Assembly (NCBI RefSeq): GCF_030657435.1
Contig: NZ_JAUTWS010000005.1
Location: 1 to 64,000 of the forward strand
Length of the DNA stretch: 64,000 nucleotides
Reading direction: 5' to 3'
Source of the DNA: Paracraurococcus lichenis
Lineage (GTDB): Bacteria > Pseudomonadota > Alphaproteobacteria > Acetobacterales > Acetobacteraceae
Every line of letters begins with the position of its first letter. The first letter of the stretch is position 1. A program made the translations under genes and the position numbers. Shown in pieces: positions 32,649-43,000 of the stretch. The notes beneath the pieces are model-generated. The model was not told the DNA's origin and made no database searches. It saw only the letters and a list, made by a program, of their open reading frames with translations.

Positions 32649-35183
32649 TCAGTACAGGCCGCCGAGGCTCTGGTCCGCGCCCGCCGCCGTGCCGCCGCCG
32701 GACTCGCCGCCGACCGGCCGCGCGCTGTTCTCAGTGCCCGGCCGGAAGGCCTCCAGGATCGTCGCATTGCCGTCCTGCATGCGCACCAGCGCGACGCCCG
32801 GCGGCGCACGGAAGGGTACCGGCGGGCTGTCCTTCAGCGCCGCCTGCAGCACCTCGCGGAAGATCGGCGCGGCGTTCTGCCCGCCCGTCTCGTCCTTGCC
32901 GAGGCTCCGCGGCTCGTCGAAGCCCAGCCAGACCGCGATGACGATGTCGGGCGTGTAGCCGACGAACCAGTTGTCCACGTAGTCATTGGTGGTGCCGGTC
33001 TTGCCGGCGATCGGCCGGTTCAGCCCCTTCCCCGCGGCCATGCCGGTGCCGCGCTGCACCACGCCGGTCAGGATGTTCGTCATCTGGTAGGCGGCGATCG
33101 GGTCGGCGATCTCCGGGCGCGCATCCACCAGCGCCGGCGGCTCCTCGGACGGCGCCGGCGCGGCGCAGCCCTCGCAGGCGCGGGCGTCGCTGCGCCAGAC
33201 CACCTTGCCGCGGCGGTCCTGCACGCTGTCGATGAAGGTCGGCGTCACGCGACGCCCGCCGCTGGCGAAGCCGGCATAACCGGCCGCCATGCGCAGCACC
33301 GTCGTCTCGCCCGAGCCGAGCGACATGGCGAGGTATTTCGGCATGGCGTCGATGACGCCGAAGCGCGCCGCGGTCTCGGCGACCTTGGCCATCCCGACCT
33401 CCTGCGCCACCCGCACGGTGACCAGGTTCAGCGACTTCTGCAGCGCGGTCCGGATGGTGACGTAGCCGTTGTAGCTGCCCTCGGTGTAGTTCGAGGGGCG
33501 CCAGGGCCCTTGCGCCGTCATCACCTCGATCGGCCCGTCGAGGAAGCGCTGGTTCGGCGGCACGCCCGCCTCCAGCGCCGGCAGGTAGACGAAGGGCTTG
33601 AAGGAGGAGCCGGGCTGGCGCTGCGCTTGCGTCGCGCGGTTGAACTGGCTCTTGTCGAAGGACCAGCCGCCAGCCATGGCCAGCACGCGGCCCGTCGCGG
33701 GGTCGAGGGCGACGATCGCGCCCTCCACCTGCGGCACCTGGCGCAGCGCGAGGCGCTCCGGCCGCGCCGCCACTCGGCCCTGGGCCGGGGTGCCGGGGAT
33801 CACCTCCACCGGCACCACGTCGCCCACCGCCAGCACGTCCTGCATCCGCCGCGGCGCGGGGCCGAGCCGCCCCTCGCCCAGCGCCTTGCGCGCCCAGGCG
33901 GCATCGTCCAGCGCCAGCAACGCGCTGCGCGGCTGCGCCGGCAGGCGCGGGTCGGGCCGCTCCACCCAGCCGAGCCGCGCCTCGCCCGGCCGCACCTCCA
34001 GCGCCACCGCCAGCTTCCACTCCGGCAGCACGCCGCCCGGGCGCTGCACCGCCTCGAGCTGCGGCATCCAGTCCGTCGCGCCGGCCGAGATGCGCGCGAC
34101 GGGTCCGCGCCAGCCGCCGCGCCGGCGGTCATAGGCTGCGAGGCCGCCGCGCAGGATGCCTTCGGTCGCCGCCTGCAGCGCGGGGTCCATGGAGGTGCGG
34201 ACGACGAGACCGCCCTGCGTCGTCTGCTCCGCGCCGAAGCGGCTGATCAGGTCGCGCCGCACCTCCTCGGTGAAGTACTGGCCGACCGGGACCACCTCCG
34301 GCCGCCGCAGCGGACGCGGGACGATCGGCTCGGCCTTCGCCGCCTGCGCCTCCTCCCGCGTCACCGCGCCGTCCTCGGCCATGCGGTCGAGCACCCAGTC
34401 GCGCCGGGCGCGCGCGGCCTCGGGGTAGCGGAGCGGGTTGTAGTTGTTCGGCGCCTTGGGCAGGGCGCCGAGGAAGCCGATCTCGCCGAGCGTCAGCTCG
34501 TCGAGCCCCTTGTTGAAATAGGCCTGCGCCGCGGCGGCCACGCCATAGGCCTGGTAGCCCAGGAAGATCTCGTTCAGGTAGAGCTCGAGGATGCGCTCCT
34601 TCGGCAGCGCCTCCTCGATGCGGATCGCCAGGATCGCCTCCCGCGCCTTGCGCATCATGGTGCGGTCGGCGCCGACCAGCATGTTCTTGGCGACCTGCTG
34701 GGTGATGGTGGAGGCGCCGCCCATGCGCCGGCCGGTGCCGTACTGTTCGATATTGGTGATGACGGCGCGCAGGATGCCCATCGGGTCGACGCCGTGATGC
34801 TCCCAGAAGCGCTGGTCCTCGGCGCTGACGAAGGCGGCCTGGAGCCGCTTCGGGATGGCCTCGATGGGGATGAAGATCCGCCGCTCGGAGGCAAGCTCCG
34901 CCAGCAGCCGGCTGTCGGCGGCATAGATGCGCGACATCTGCGGCGGCTGGTAGTCGGCGAGCCAGCGGTAGTCCGGCAGATCGGCGGCGATGTGCCGATA
35001 GAGGCCGAAGGCGGCGACGCCGCCGGCGACCAGGCCGACGGCGGCGAGGGTGAAGAGGAACCGGAAGATGCCGCCGAAGGGCCCGCGGCGGCGGCGGCGC
35101 GGCCTCTCCTTCGGCGGCGCCGGCGGGCGCGGCGGCCTCGGGTCGGCGGTCAGGTCCGGGATCGGCTCGTCACGGGGGGGCAT
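32649..35183 (-). CDS. mrcA: Penicillin-binding protein 1A (bifunctional transglycosylase/transpeptidase)
   Basis: An 844-residue class A PBP that polymerises and cross-links peptidoglycan in the periplasm. A basic, Pro-rich cytoplasmic tail precedes one TM segment (about residues 45-65, 'FLFTLAAVGLVAGGVAAFGL'). The GT51 domain has 'SAEDQRFWEHHGVD' (catalytic Glu, ~120) and 'GGASTITQQVAKN'. The transpeptidase has 'GSSFKPFVY' (SxxK, ~525), 'KSLNLVT' (SxN) and 'AGKTGTTNDY' (KTG, ~727). An OB-like insertion lies between them. A prenyltransferase and a multi-TM gene separate it from the amidase gene. Confidence 0.96.
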   Translation of the reverse strand: MPPRDEPIPDLTADPRPPRPPAPPKERPRRRRRGPFGGIFRFLFTLAAVGLVAGGVAAFGLYRHIAADLPDYRWLADYQPPQMSRIYAADSRLLAELASERRIFIPIEAIPKRLQAAFVSAEDQRFWEHHGVDPMGILRAVITNIEQYGTGRRMGGASTITQQVAKNMLVGADRTMMRKAREAILAIRIEEALPKERILELYLNEIFLGYQAYGVAAAAQAYFNKGLDELTLGEIGFLGALPKAPNNYNPLRYPEAARARRDWVLDRMAEDGAVTREEAQAAKAEPIVPRPLRRPEVVPVGQYFTEEVRRDLISRFGAEQTTQGGLVVRTSMDPALQAATEGILRGGLAAYDRRRGGWRGPVARISAGATDWMPQLEAVQRPGGVLPEWKLAVALEVRPGEARLGWVERPDPRLPAQPRSALLALDDAAWARKALGEGRLGPAPRRMQDVLAVGDVVPVEVIPGTPAQGRVAARPERLALRQVPQVEGAIVALDPATGRVLAMAGGWSFDKSQFNRATQAQRQPGSSFKPFVYLPALEAGVPPNQRFLDGPIEVMTAQGPWRPSNYTEGSYNGYVTIRTALQKSLNLVTVRVAQEVGMAKVAETAARFGVIDAMPKYLAMSLGSGETTVLRMAAGYAGFASGGRRVTPTFIDSVQDRRGKVVWRSDARACEGCAAPAPSEEPPALVDARPEIADPIAAYQMTNILTGVVQRGTGMAAGKGLNRPIAGKTGTTNDYVDNWFVGYTPDIVIAVWLGFDEPRSLGKDETGGQNAAPIFREVLQAALKDSPPVPFRAPPGVALVRMQDGNATILEAFRPGTENSARPVGGESGGGTAAGADQSLGGLY

Positions 35184-35260
35184 GGCGCGGGCTCATACAC
35201 GGGTTCGCTGCGCGGTGCGATGACTCCCGGAGGCCGAGGCACCGGCCGCCGCCGGACGCC

Positions 35261-36982
35261 TCACCGCATCGGCAGATCACGGCGGCGCCACACCTCCACG
35301 AGGCCCGTCGGCGCCGACCGGGCGAGCCGCTCGTAGCCGGCCTCGAGGTCGCGCAGCACATCGGCGAGCGGCGGCCATGTCTTCGCCCGCTCCGGCACAT
35401 CCATGCCCTGGGTCATGAAGAGGACATAGTCGATGTCCCGACCCGTCGCCGCCCGCAGCTCCGCGCGGTGCCCGGCGAAGCCGCCGGGAATGCCGCCGGC
35501 CCGCAGGATCTCGTCGGCCTGGCCGATCCCGGGCAGCGCCTCGACCGCCGGCGCCGGGCGCAGCCGGAAGAAGTGCCAGTCCGACATCAACTGATAATCG
35601 GAGAGGTTGGCGACGTCGCGGCCGACGAAGCCGTAGCCGGTATGGATCAGCGAGCCGAAGCGCAGCCGGAAGCCGTGGATCTGCTGGCCCGGCAATTGGT
35701 CGAAGGGCCCGCCGAGGAAGGTCATGCGCAGCGCCTCCATGACGGCGCCGTCCGGCACCTGCCGCTCCGCCCAGTCCAGTTCCGCGAGCCGCCCGGCGAG
35801 CTCCACATGGCCGAGGCTGCGGGTGACGGTCAGGCCGATCCCCGCCGCCGCCGCCAGCCCGATCACCGCGCGCCGGGCCGGCAGGGGCAGCGGTGCGCCG
35901 CAGAACCAGAGGAAGACGAGGTAATGCGCGAAGGGCGTCAGCCGCATCGGGATCTGCGGCACCAGCGCCGTCTCGGTCGGGGCGAGCATCGACAGGACCG
36001 CGATGCTGAAGCCGCCCCAGAGCGCCCAGGGCGCGGGCGAGGCGGGGGTGACCGCCTCCGCCCCCCGCAGCAGCCACCAGGCGGCCAGCGCCCAGAGCGT
36101 GCAGGCCAGCAGGCCGAGCAGCATCCAGTCGGAATACCAGAACCAGGCGACGTCGCCGCGCAGCAGCAGGGCGGAGGCCGCCCGCTGCGGCCACCACAGC
36201 GGCACGCCGAACTCCGCGCCGCCGAGGACCAGCTTGTAGACCAGCACGAGGCCGATCAGCGGCAGCGTCGCCAGGGCGAGCGAGATCTCCGTCCGCGCGG
36301 GCCGCAGCCGGCCGCCGCGCAGCCGCCGCCAGGCCAGGCTGCCGCCGAGGCCGCCGAGGACGGCGGCGAGGATCGGGATCGCCGCCTGGATATTGCCGGC
36401 GCAGGCGAGCACCGAGGCGGCGAGGAAGCCGAGCGCCTCGGCGGCGCGTCCCGTCTCCAGGTGCCGCGCCGCGAAGGCGAGGGCGGCGAAGCCGAAGGCC
36501 ATGGCCAGCACCAGGCTGTGCGAGCCCATGTAGAGCAGCACGGGCGCGCAGAGCAGCACGCCGAGCGCGGCATCCGCCAGCCGGCCGCGCATCTGCCGCA
36601 GGCCGAACAGGACGGCGGCGAGGAGCAGCGCGACCTCGGCGAGCGCCAGCGCCCATTCCGCCCGGGCGGGCGGCAGCCATTCGAGCAGGCGGGAGAGCAG
36701 CCAGGGCGCGAGGTTGTTGGTCGGGCCCGGGTCGTTGACCACCATGAACAGGGCCGAGACCGGCGCCTGCCCGGCCTGCAGCAGGGCGAAGCTGCTCGCC
36801 GTCTGCACATGCGCCGGCCCGTCCTGGCTGGGGAAGCGGCCCACCAGCAGGAAGGGCAGGAAGGCCACGGCACCGACCAGGAGGATCAGGGCGAGGCGGC
36901 CGGCGCCGCCGAGCGGCGGCGCCCATCCGGAGAGGTCGCGCGCGCGGTCTTGCCGCGGCACCCCCGACAGCGCGGTGGACAT
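35261..36982 (-). CDS. Multi-TM membrane protein, GT-C-like, unknown substrate
   Basis: A 573-residue integral membrane protein with about 10-11 hydrophobic helices up to residue ~400, then a ~170-residue soluble C-terminal part. The first periplasmic loop has 'VGRFPSQDGPAHVQTASS', an acidic pair like the catalytic Asp/Glu of GT-C glycosyltransferases that use polyprenyl-phosphate sugars. 'NDPGPTNNLAPWLLSRLL' follows. It begins 21 bp after the UbiA-type prenyltransferase gene, so the two are likely one operon; the prenyltransferase would supply the lipid-linked donor. This role is inferred from topology and context. Confidence 0.65.
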   Translation of the reverse strand: MSTALSGVPRQDRARDLSGWAPPLGGAGRLALILLVGAVAFLPFLLVGRFPSQDGPAHVQTASSFALLQAGQAPVSALFMVVNDPGPTNNLAPWLLSRLLEWLPPARAEWALALAEVALLLAAVLFGLRQMRGRLADAALGVLLCAPVLLYMGSHSLVLAMAFGFAALAFAARHLETGRAAEALGFLAASVLACAGNIQAAIPILAAVLGGLGGSLAWRRLRGGRLRPARTEISLALATLPLIGLVLVYKLVLGGAEFGVPLWWPQRAASALLLRGDVAWFWYSDWMLLGLLACTLWALAAWWLLRGAEAVTPASPAPWALWGGFSIAVLSMLAPTETALVPQIPMRLTPFAHYLVFLWFCGAPLPLPARRAVIGLAAAAGIGLTVTRSLGHVELAGRLAELDWAERQVPDGAVMEALRMTFLGGPFDQLPGQQIHGFRLRFGSLIHTGYGFVGRDVANLSDYQLMSDWHFFRLRPAPAVEALPGIGQADEILRAGGIPGGFAGHRAELRAATGRDIDYVLFMTQGMDVPERAKTWPPLADVLRDLEAGYERLARSAPTGLVEVWRRRDLPMR

Positions 36983-37003
36983 GGGACCGGTCGCAGCCCG
37001 TGC

Positions 37004-38059
37004 CTAGTAGCGCAACGGCACCATCAGGGCCTCGAGGAAGGGCAGGTCCACGAAGGTCAGCAGCGCGACCACGGCGGTCAGCAGCCCGCAGAAGGCCAGG
37101 AAGCGCCGCTCGCGGTGCAGCTTCTCGGGCGCCTGCGCCGCGCTGTCGGCGCGCAGCGCGATGGCGAGGTACCAGGTGAAGAGCAGCGCGAAGAGCGGCA
37201 GCACCAGCACGTATTCGATGCGGTACTTCACCAGGAAGACGCCGAGCAGGAAGCTCGCCAGCAGGGCATAGAAGAAGGAGGACAGCAGCAGCGTGTCCTC
37301 GGTGTAGAAGCGGAAGCTGCGGCGATAGGCGCCGGCGATCTCCGGATTGCCGATCCGGCGGTACTCGCTGTAGCGCTTCATCGCCATCAGGAAGGCGCCG
37401 CCGAACCAGTAGGCGAGGATGAGGGAGGAGGGCGGCAGCGCATCGGGGATGATGGCGAACCAGCCCATCAGCAGGCGCAGTGGGTTGTTCACGCTCTCCG
37501 AGAGGACGTCGAGATAGGCGCGGTCCTTGGTGCGGATCGGCGGCACGTTGTAGAGGATGCCCATGCCCAGCAGGACCCAGGCGGTCAGCAGGAAGGGCTT
37601 GCCGAGGAACATGGAGATGCCGAGCCCGGCGGCGGCCAGCAGCAGGTACTGCAGCACCACGATGCGGCCATCCAGCCGGCCCTGGGCGCCCGGCCGGGCC
37701 TGCTTCAGCGGATGGTGCCGGTCGGTCTCGGCATCGAGATACTCGTTGATCGTGTAGTTGGCGCTGGCGATCAGGCAGAGCGCCACCAGCGCCGCCAGCA
37801 CCTCGGCGATCGCCGCCGGCTCGAAGACCCGGCCCAGCACGATGGCCAGCGCCGCGCCGGGCAGCATGAAGATGTTCTTGATCCAGTGGTCGGGCCGCGC
37901 GATGCGCACATAGTCGGCGGCGCGTCCGCCGGTGCGGGCGAGGATGCTGTCGCTCAAGCTCTGCTGTCCCGTCTTGCGGAGGCCCGGCCGGGAAGTCCCG
38001 GCCCGCCGTCCTGAGGGTATGTCGATGGGCTCAGCAGTACCGGGGACGGCTCGCGCCAC
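37004..38059 (-). CDS. UbiA-family prenyltransferase, decaprenyl-phosphate phosphoribosyltransferase-like
   Basis: A protein of up to 351 residues with 8-9 TM helices. 'NEYLDAETDRHHPLK' is the Asp-rich motif of UbiA enzymes, and 'LMAMKRYSEYRRIG' resembles the KRYAE region of DPPR synthases, which attach phosphoribose to polyprenyl phosphate. The GTG at 38059 is used; a TTG at 37957 would remove a disordered 34-residue leader and fits the family N-terminus ('RIARPDHWIKNIFMLPG') equally well. Downstream is a GT-C-like protein that could use the product. Ubiquinone or heme prenylation is less likely because of these motifs. Confidence 0.75.
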   Translation of the reverse strand: MARAVPGTAEPIDIPSGRRAGTSRPGLRKTGQQSLSDSILARTGGRAADYVRIARPDHWIKNIFMLPGAALAIVLGRVFEPAAIAEVLAALVALCLIASANYTINEYLDAETDRHHPLKQARPGAQGRLDGRIVVLQYLLLAAAGLGISMFLGKPFLLTAWVLLGMGILYNVPPIRTKDRAYLDVLSESVNNPLRLLMGWFAIIPDALPPSSLILAYWFGGAFLMAMKRYSEYRRIGNPEIAGAYRRSFRFYTEDTLLLSSFFYALLASFLLGVFLVKYRIEYVLVLPLFALLFTWYLAIALRADSAAQAPEKLHRERRFLAFCGLLTAVVALLTFVDLPFLEALMVPLRY

Positions 38060-38175
38060 GTGCGCAGCAAATCGTGAGTCGAGGCCGGCTAGCGCAATCG
38101 TGGCGGATCGGAAGGCGAACTATCAACTTATAGATTAAATACCTCCGGAGTTACTTGCGCCCGCGGTGGGGAATG

Positions 38176-39312
38176 TCACCCCTCGGCCGCCAGCACCGGC
38201 CCGCGCGCGGCGAGGAAGGCCTGCACCGCCTCGGCCAGCGCCGCCGCCACCCGCGCCCGGTGCGCCGGCCGGTTCAGCGCCGCCTCGTCCTGCGGGTGGC
38301 TGAGGAAGCCCATCTCCACCAGGGCCGAGGGCACGTCGGGCGCCTTCAGCACGACGAATCCGGCCCGCCGGTGGGTATTGGGCAGCAGCGGCACCTCCCC
38401 CTCCAGCGCCGCGACCGCGAGCCGCGCGACGCGCTCGGACCCCGTCCGCGTCTCCTGCCGCATCAGGCTGAGCAGGATGCGCTGCACCTCCGGCGGGACG
38501 GAGGGCAGGCGCAGGCCGCCGGCCCGGTCGGCGGCATTCTCCCGCTGCGCGAGGGCGGCGGAGAAGCTGTCGGTCGCGGTCTCGGACAGGGTGTAGACGC
38601 TGGCACCCCGCGCCCCCGGGGCGGAATCGGCGTGCAGGGAGAGGAAGAGCGCCGCCTCCCGCCGCCGCGCCTGCTCGATCCGCTCGCCGAGCGGGATGAA
38701 GACGTCGCGGGTGCGGGTCAGCGCCACCCGGCAATGCCCGTCGGCCTCGAGCTGGCGCTTCAGCTCGAGCGCCGCGGCGAGGGTGATCCGCTTCTCCAGC
38801 GTCCCGCGCAGGCCGATGGCGCCCGGGTCCTTCCCGCCATGCCCGGGGTCGAGCACGATCAGCGGCAGCGGCCCGCGCGGCCCGGCCGCGGCCAGGGTCC
38901 GGCCATCCGCCAGCCGGGCGAATCCGGCGGCCGGGCCGGCCGCGAGCTCGATCACCAGCCGCCCCGGCGTTTCGCGGACGACCGGCGCCGCCACCGGGCC
39001 GGCGAGCAGAATCACAAGTTGTTGAGTGAGCGCCGGGCCACGCCGCTCCAGCCCCGTCACCAGCCCGGCGCCGCGCTGCCGGGCCGGGCCGGTCCAGGGC
39101 AGGCCCGGCAGGTCGAGGACCAGCCGCGACGGATCGGCGGCCGCGGCGAGCCGCCAGGCGATGCTCCGGGCGAGCGGCAGGGTCACCCGGGTCCGCCCCG
39201 CCCCGACGGATACCGACAGGCCGGCCGCCTCCGCCGGCGCCGCGCCGAGCGCCGCCGCCAGGGCGAGCAGCCCGCGCCGTCCCCAGGCGCCCTCGGCGCC
39301 GTCCTGTTCCAT
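38176..39312 (-). CDS. amiC: N-acetylmuramoyl-L-alanine amidase
   Basis: A 378-residue zinc amidase that cleaves the amide between muramic acid and L-Ala to split daughter cells. The start was chosen at ATG 39312, giving a short signal-like region ('GRRGLLALAAALGAAPAEA'); the frame is open 68 codons further upstream. An AMIN-like domain fills about residues 35-130. The Amidase_3 domain has 'IVLDPGHGGKDPGAIG' (~150, zinc His), 'EKRITLAAALELKRQLEA', 'LFLSLHADSAP' (zinc His) and 'ALVEMGFLSHPQDEAALN' with the catalytic Glu. Divergent from rne; PBP1A lies further downstream on the same strand. Confidence 0.94.
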   Translation of the reverse strand: MEQDGAEGAWGRRGLLALAAALGAAPAEAAGLSVSVGAGRTRVTLPLARSIAWRLAAAADPSRLVLDLPGLPWTGPARQRGAGLVTGLERRGPALTQQLVILLAGPVAAPVVRETPGRLVIELAAGPAAGFARLADGRTLAAAGPRGPLPLIVLDPGHGGKDPGAIGLRGTLEKRITLAAALELKRQLEADGHCRVALTRTRDVFIPLGERIEQARRREAALFLSLHADSAPGARGASVYTLSETATDSFSAALAQRENAADRAGGLRLPSVPPEVQRILLSLMRQETRTGSERVARLAVAALEGEVPLLPNTHRRAGFVVLKAPDVPSALVEMGFLSHPQDEAALNRPAHRARVAAALAEAVQAFLAARGPVLAAEG

Positions 39313-40070
39313 GGTCCTGCTGGTCCCGTTGTCCCCTGTGCCGGCGGCGGGGACGCGGCTCCCCCCGGCTCCGCGATCCGTCGCCCGCGCCCCGGCGCCT
39401 CCTTGCGCGGCAGATCGCCGCCGCGGATGCCCAGGCTCGCGGCATTCGGCATACCAAACGGGGGCGAGTCGGCGCCATGCCCAAGGACAGCGGCCTTGTG
39501 AAAGGACCGGCCACACGATTATGGTGAGTCGCCCCGGCGGCGCCCGCTGCCGGCGGAGGTTTGGGCGCAGCCGCGCCGGCCGGCCGCAACCCCAACCCGG
39601 GGTGGTCGCCGATGCGGCGCGCGGCAGAGGCCCGGCTTGGGGTAGGCGGCTGTTGCCGCACCCGCGCTTCGCCGGGCCGCCAGGCCGGGTTGCCGCCCCG
39701 ATCAGGGCCGGCCCGGTTCGCCCGCCTTCGTCCTCGCGGGACCTGTCGCGCCCTGAACCCTCGGCGAGCCCCCGTCACCCCGGGCCGTCCCTGGTGCCAG
39801 CGTGACCGACGCCGCTTCGCCCGCCCGCTGCGGGCGTCGCGCCATGCGCGTGGGCACGAACCTGGGGCGCCGCCCCGGGGGACCGCCGCAGGCCGATCCT
39901 GGCGCGCCGGTGCCCCGTGGCCGCTCCGCCGAGAGAGGACGGGACACGCGCGCATGGAGGCAGGGATTGCTTGATGCCGGCGCTGCGCAGTCGTCCTCGA
40001 TCGGGCCACGCCACCCCGATCCGCCGCATCGCGCCGCCGGCGCGCACCGCGGCGCGGAGCCAAGGCTTTC
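39313..40070. other. Long divergent leader region between amidase and rne
   Basis: About 760 bp without a supported gene. It should contain the divergent promoters and a long 5' leader for rne, which is autoregulated through its leader in other proteobacteria. No specific hairpin can be assigned with confidence. Confidence 0.45.
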
Positions 40071-43000
40071 ATGACCAAGCGCATGCTGATCGATGCATCG
40101 CACGCGGAAGAGACCCGCGTGGTGGTGCTGGACGGCAACCGGCTCGAGGAATTCGACCTTGAGGCCGCGACCAAGAGGCCGCTGAAGGGCAACATCTACC
40201 TGGCCAAGGTGGTCCGGGTGGAGCCCAGCCTGCAGGCCGCCTTCGTCGAGTATGGCGGTAACCGCCACGGCTTCCTCGCCTTCAGCGAGATCCATCCGGA
40301 CTACTACCAGATCCCGGTCGCCGACCGGCAACGCCTGCTGGAGATGCAGGCCGCCGAGGCGCGCGACGAGGAGGAGGACGAGGAGGAGGACGCGGCGCCG
40401 GAATCGCCGATGGACCGCGCCGCCGCCGCGCCCGAGGCCGCCCAGGCCGAGGAGCCCTCGCCGGAGGCCGAGGCCGCCGCCGAAGCGGCGCCCCTCGCGC
40501 TCGAGGTCGAGCACCAGGCGGCGGTCGAGGCCTCGCCCGAGGCGGCAGGGCCCGCCGCGGAACCGGCCGCGGCCGAGCCAGAGGCGCCGGCCCCGGAGGC
40601 GACCGGGCGCACGGAAGCCCCGGCCGAGGCCGCGCCCGCCGAGCCTCCGCCCGCTGCCGAGGCGACGTCCGAAGCACCCGCCGAACCCGTCGCCGCGGCC
40701 GCGGAGGCGCCTGCCGAGGCCGCGCCCGAGCCGGCCGCGCCGCCGCTCGCCCGCGGCCTCGGCGACCAGCCCGACCTCGCCCGCCCGCGGCCGAATGGGC
40801 ATGCCAACGGCCATTTCCAGGCCGAGCACGAGGAGGAGCCGGAGGAGGAGGCGCCGCCGCCCGAGACCATCGGCGGCGAGGGCCCCGAGGAAGTCGCGCG
40901 CGAGCGCCGCATCCCGCCCCGCTTCCTCCGCCACTACAAGATCCAGGAGGTGATCCGCCGCCGGCAGATCATGCTGGTGCAGGTCGTCAAGGAGGAACGC
41001 GGCACCAAGGGCGCGGCGCTGACCACCTACATCTCCCTCGCCGGCCGCTTCTCCGTGCTGATGCCGAACTCGCCGCGCGGCGGCGGCGTCTCCCGCAAGA
41101 TCACCTCGGCCGCCGACCGCAAGCGCCTGCGGGAGGTCATCGACGAGCTCGGCCTGCCGCAGGGCATGTCCCTGATCGTGCGCACCGCCGGCGCCAACCG
41201 GCCGAAGCCCGAGATCCGGCGGGACTGCGAGTACCTGCTGCGCCTCTGGGACAACATCCGCGAACGGACCCTGCAGTCCACCGCGCCGGCGCTGATCTAC
41301 GAGGAAGCCGACCTCATCAAGCGCTCCATCCGCGACGTCTTCTCCCGCGACGTCGAGGAGGTGCTGGTGGATGGCGAGGACGCCTTCCGCGAGGCGCGCG
41401 AGTTCATGCGCATGCTGATGCCGCAGCAGACGCGCAAGATCCAGCTCTTCCGCGACGGCGGCCTCTTCGCCCGGCACTCGGTCGAGCAGCAGCTCGACGC
41501 CATGCACTCGCCGACCGTGCAGCTCCGCTCCGGCGGCTACATCGTCATCAACCAGACCGAGGCGCTGGTCGCCATCGACGTGAACTCGGGCCGCGCGACG
41601 CGCGAGCGGCATATCGAGGACACGGCCTTCCGCACCAACATGGAGGCGGCGGACGAGATCGCCCGGCAGCTCCGGCTCCGCGACCTCGCCGGCCTCATCG
41701 TCATCGACTTCATCGACATGGAGTCGAGCAAGCATGACGGGATGGTCGAGCGGCGCCTGAAGGAGGCGCTGCGGCACGACCGCGCCCGCATCCAGGTCGG
41801 CCGGATCAGCCATTTCGGCCTGCTGGAGATGTCGCGGCAGCGGCTGCGCCCCAGCCTGACCGAGACCACCTTCGTCACCTGCCCGCATTGCCAGGGCCGC
41901 GGCCAGGTCCGCAGCATCGAGAGCAGCGCCCTGCAGGTCCTGCGGGCGATCGAGGAGGAGGGCGCCCGGCGCCGCGCCGCCGAGATTGCGGTGCATGTCC
42001 ATACCTCCTGCGCGCTGTACCTGCTGAACCGCAAGCGCGACAAGCTGGCGCAGATCGAGCAGCGCTTCGGCATGGCCGTGGTCTTCGAGACCGACGACAC
42101 GCTGCTGCCGCCGGCGCTCCGCATCGAGCGGCTGCGCGCCGCCGACCCGGCCCGGCCGGTGGAGACGGCGCCCGCCGCGTTGCGCATGGACTATGCGCCG
42201 GAGCCCGAGGAGGCCGAGGAGCCCGCCGAGGTGCCCGCCGAGATGGAGGAGGCGGAAGCCGAGGCCGGCGCCGAGGCGCCCGCCCGCGCCGAGACCGAGA
42301 GCGAGAGCGACCGGGACGGCCGCCGCCGCCGCCGCCGCCGTCGCCGCCGCGTCAACGGCGCGCAGCCGGAGGCCGGCGCGGCGCCGGACGGCGCCGAGGG
42401 CGAGGGCGAGGAGGGCGAGGAGGAGGCCGAGGCCGCGGCGGATGCCGAGGGCGAGGCCGCTGAGGCGCCGCGCGCCGAGGCCGAGGCCGAAGCCGGGCCG
42501 GAAGCCCCGGCCGAGGCGGCCGAGGGTGCCGCCGAGCCGGGCGACGAGACGGGCGAGGCCGGCCGCGACGGCCAGCGCCGCCGCCGCCGCGGGCGCCGCG
42601 GCCGCGGCGGGCCGGAAGGCCAGCCGGGCCGCCCGGGCATCGAATACCCGCCGCGCGTCGTCGAGCCGCAGGCGCCCCGCTACATGGGCCCGACCCCGGC
42701 CGATCCCTTCGCCGGGCATGTGGACGATATCCTCGCGGCGATGGAGGCGGCCGAGGCCGCCGCCGAGGCTGCCGCGGCGGCGAGCCGCCGGGCCCGCGCC
42801 GCGGTGCCCGCGGTCGCCGAGGCGGTGGTGGCGGAGCCGGTTGCCGAGACGCCGGTGCCCGAGGCGGCTTCCGAGGCGCCCTCGCCCGAGCCGGTGTCGG
42901 AGGCGCCCGCATCCGAGCCGGCGACCGCCGCGTCGCCAGAGGCCGAGCCCGTCGCCGCGGCCCCCGAGCCGGCCGTCCTGGCGGAGGCCGTGCCGACCGA

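Noticed and set aside
32646..35336. Long plus-strand frame opposite PBP1A
   Set aside because: No family signals, Arg/His/Gln-rich composition typical of antisense GC-rich DNA; PBP1A on the minus strand is complete.
35468..38014. Long plus-strand frame opposite the multi-TM and prenyltransferase genes
   Set aside because: It spans two clear genes and their gap, with low-complexity Gln/Glu/Arg composition; an antisense shadow.
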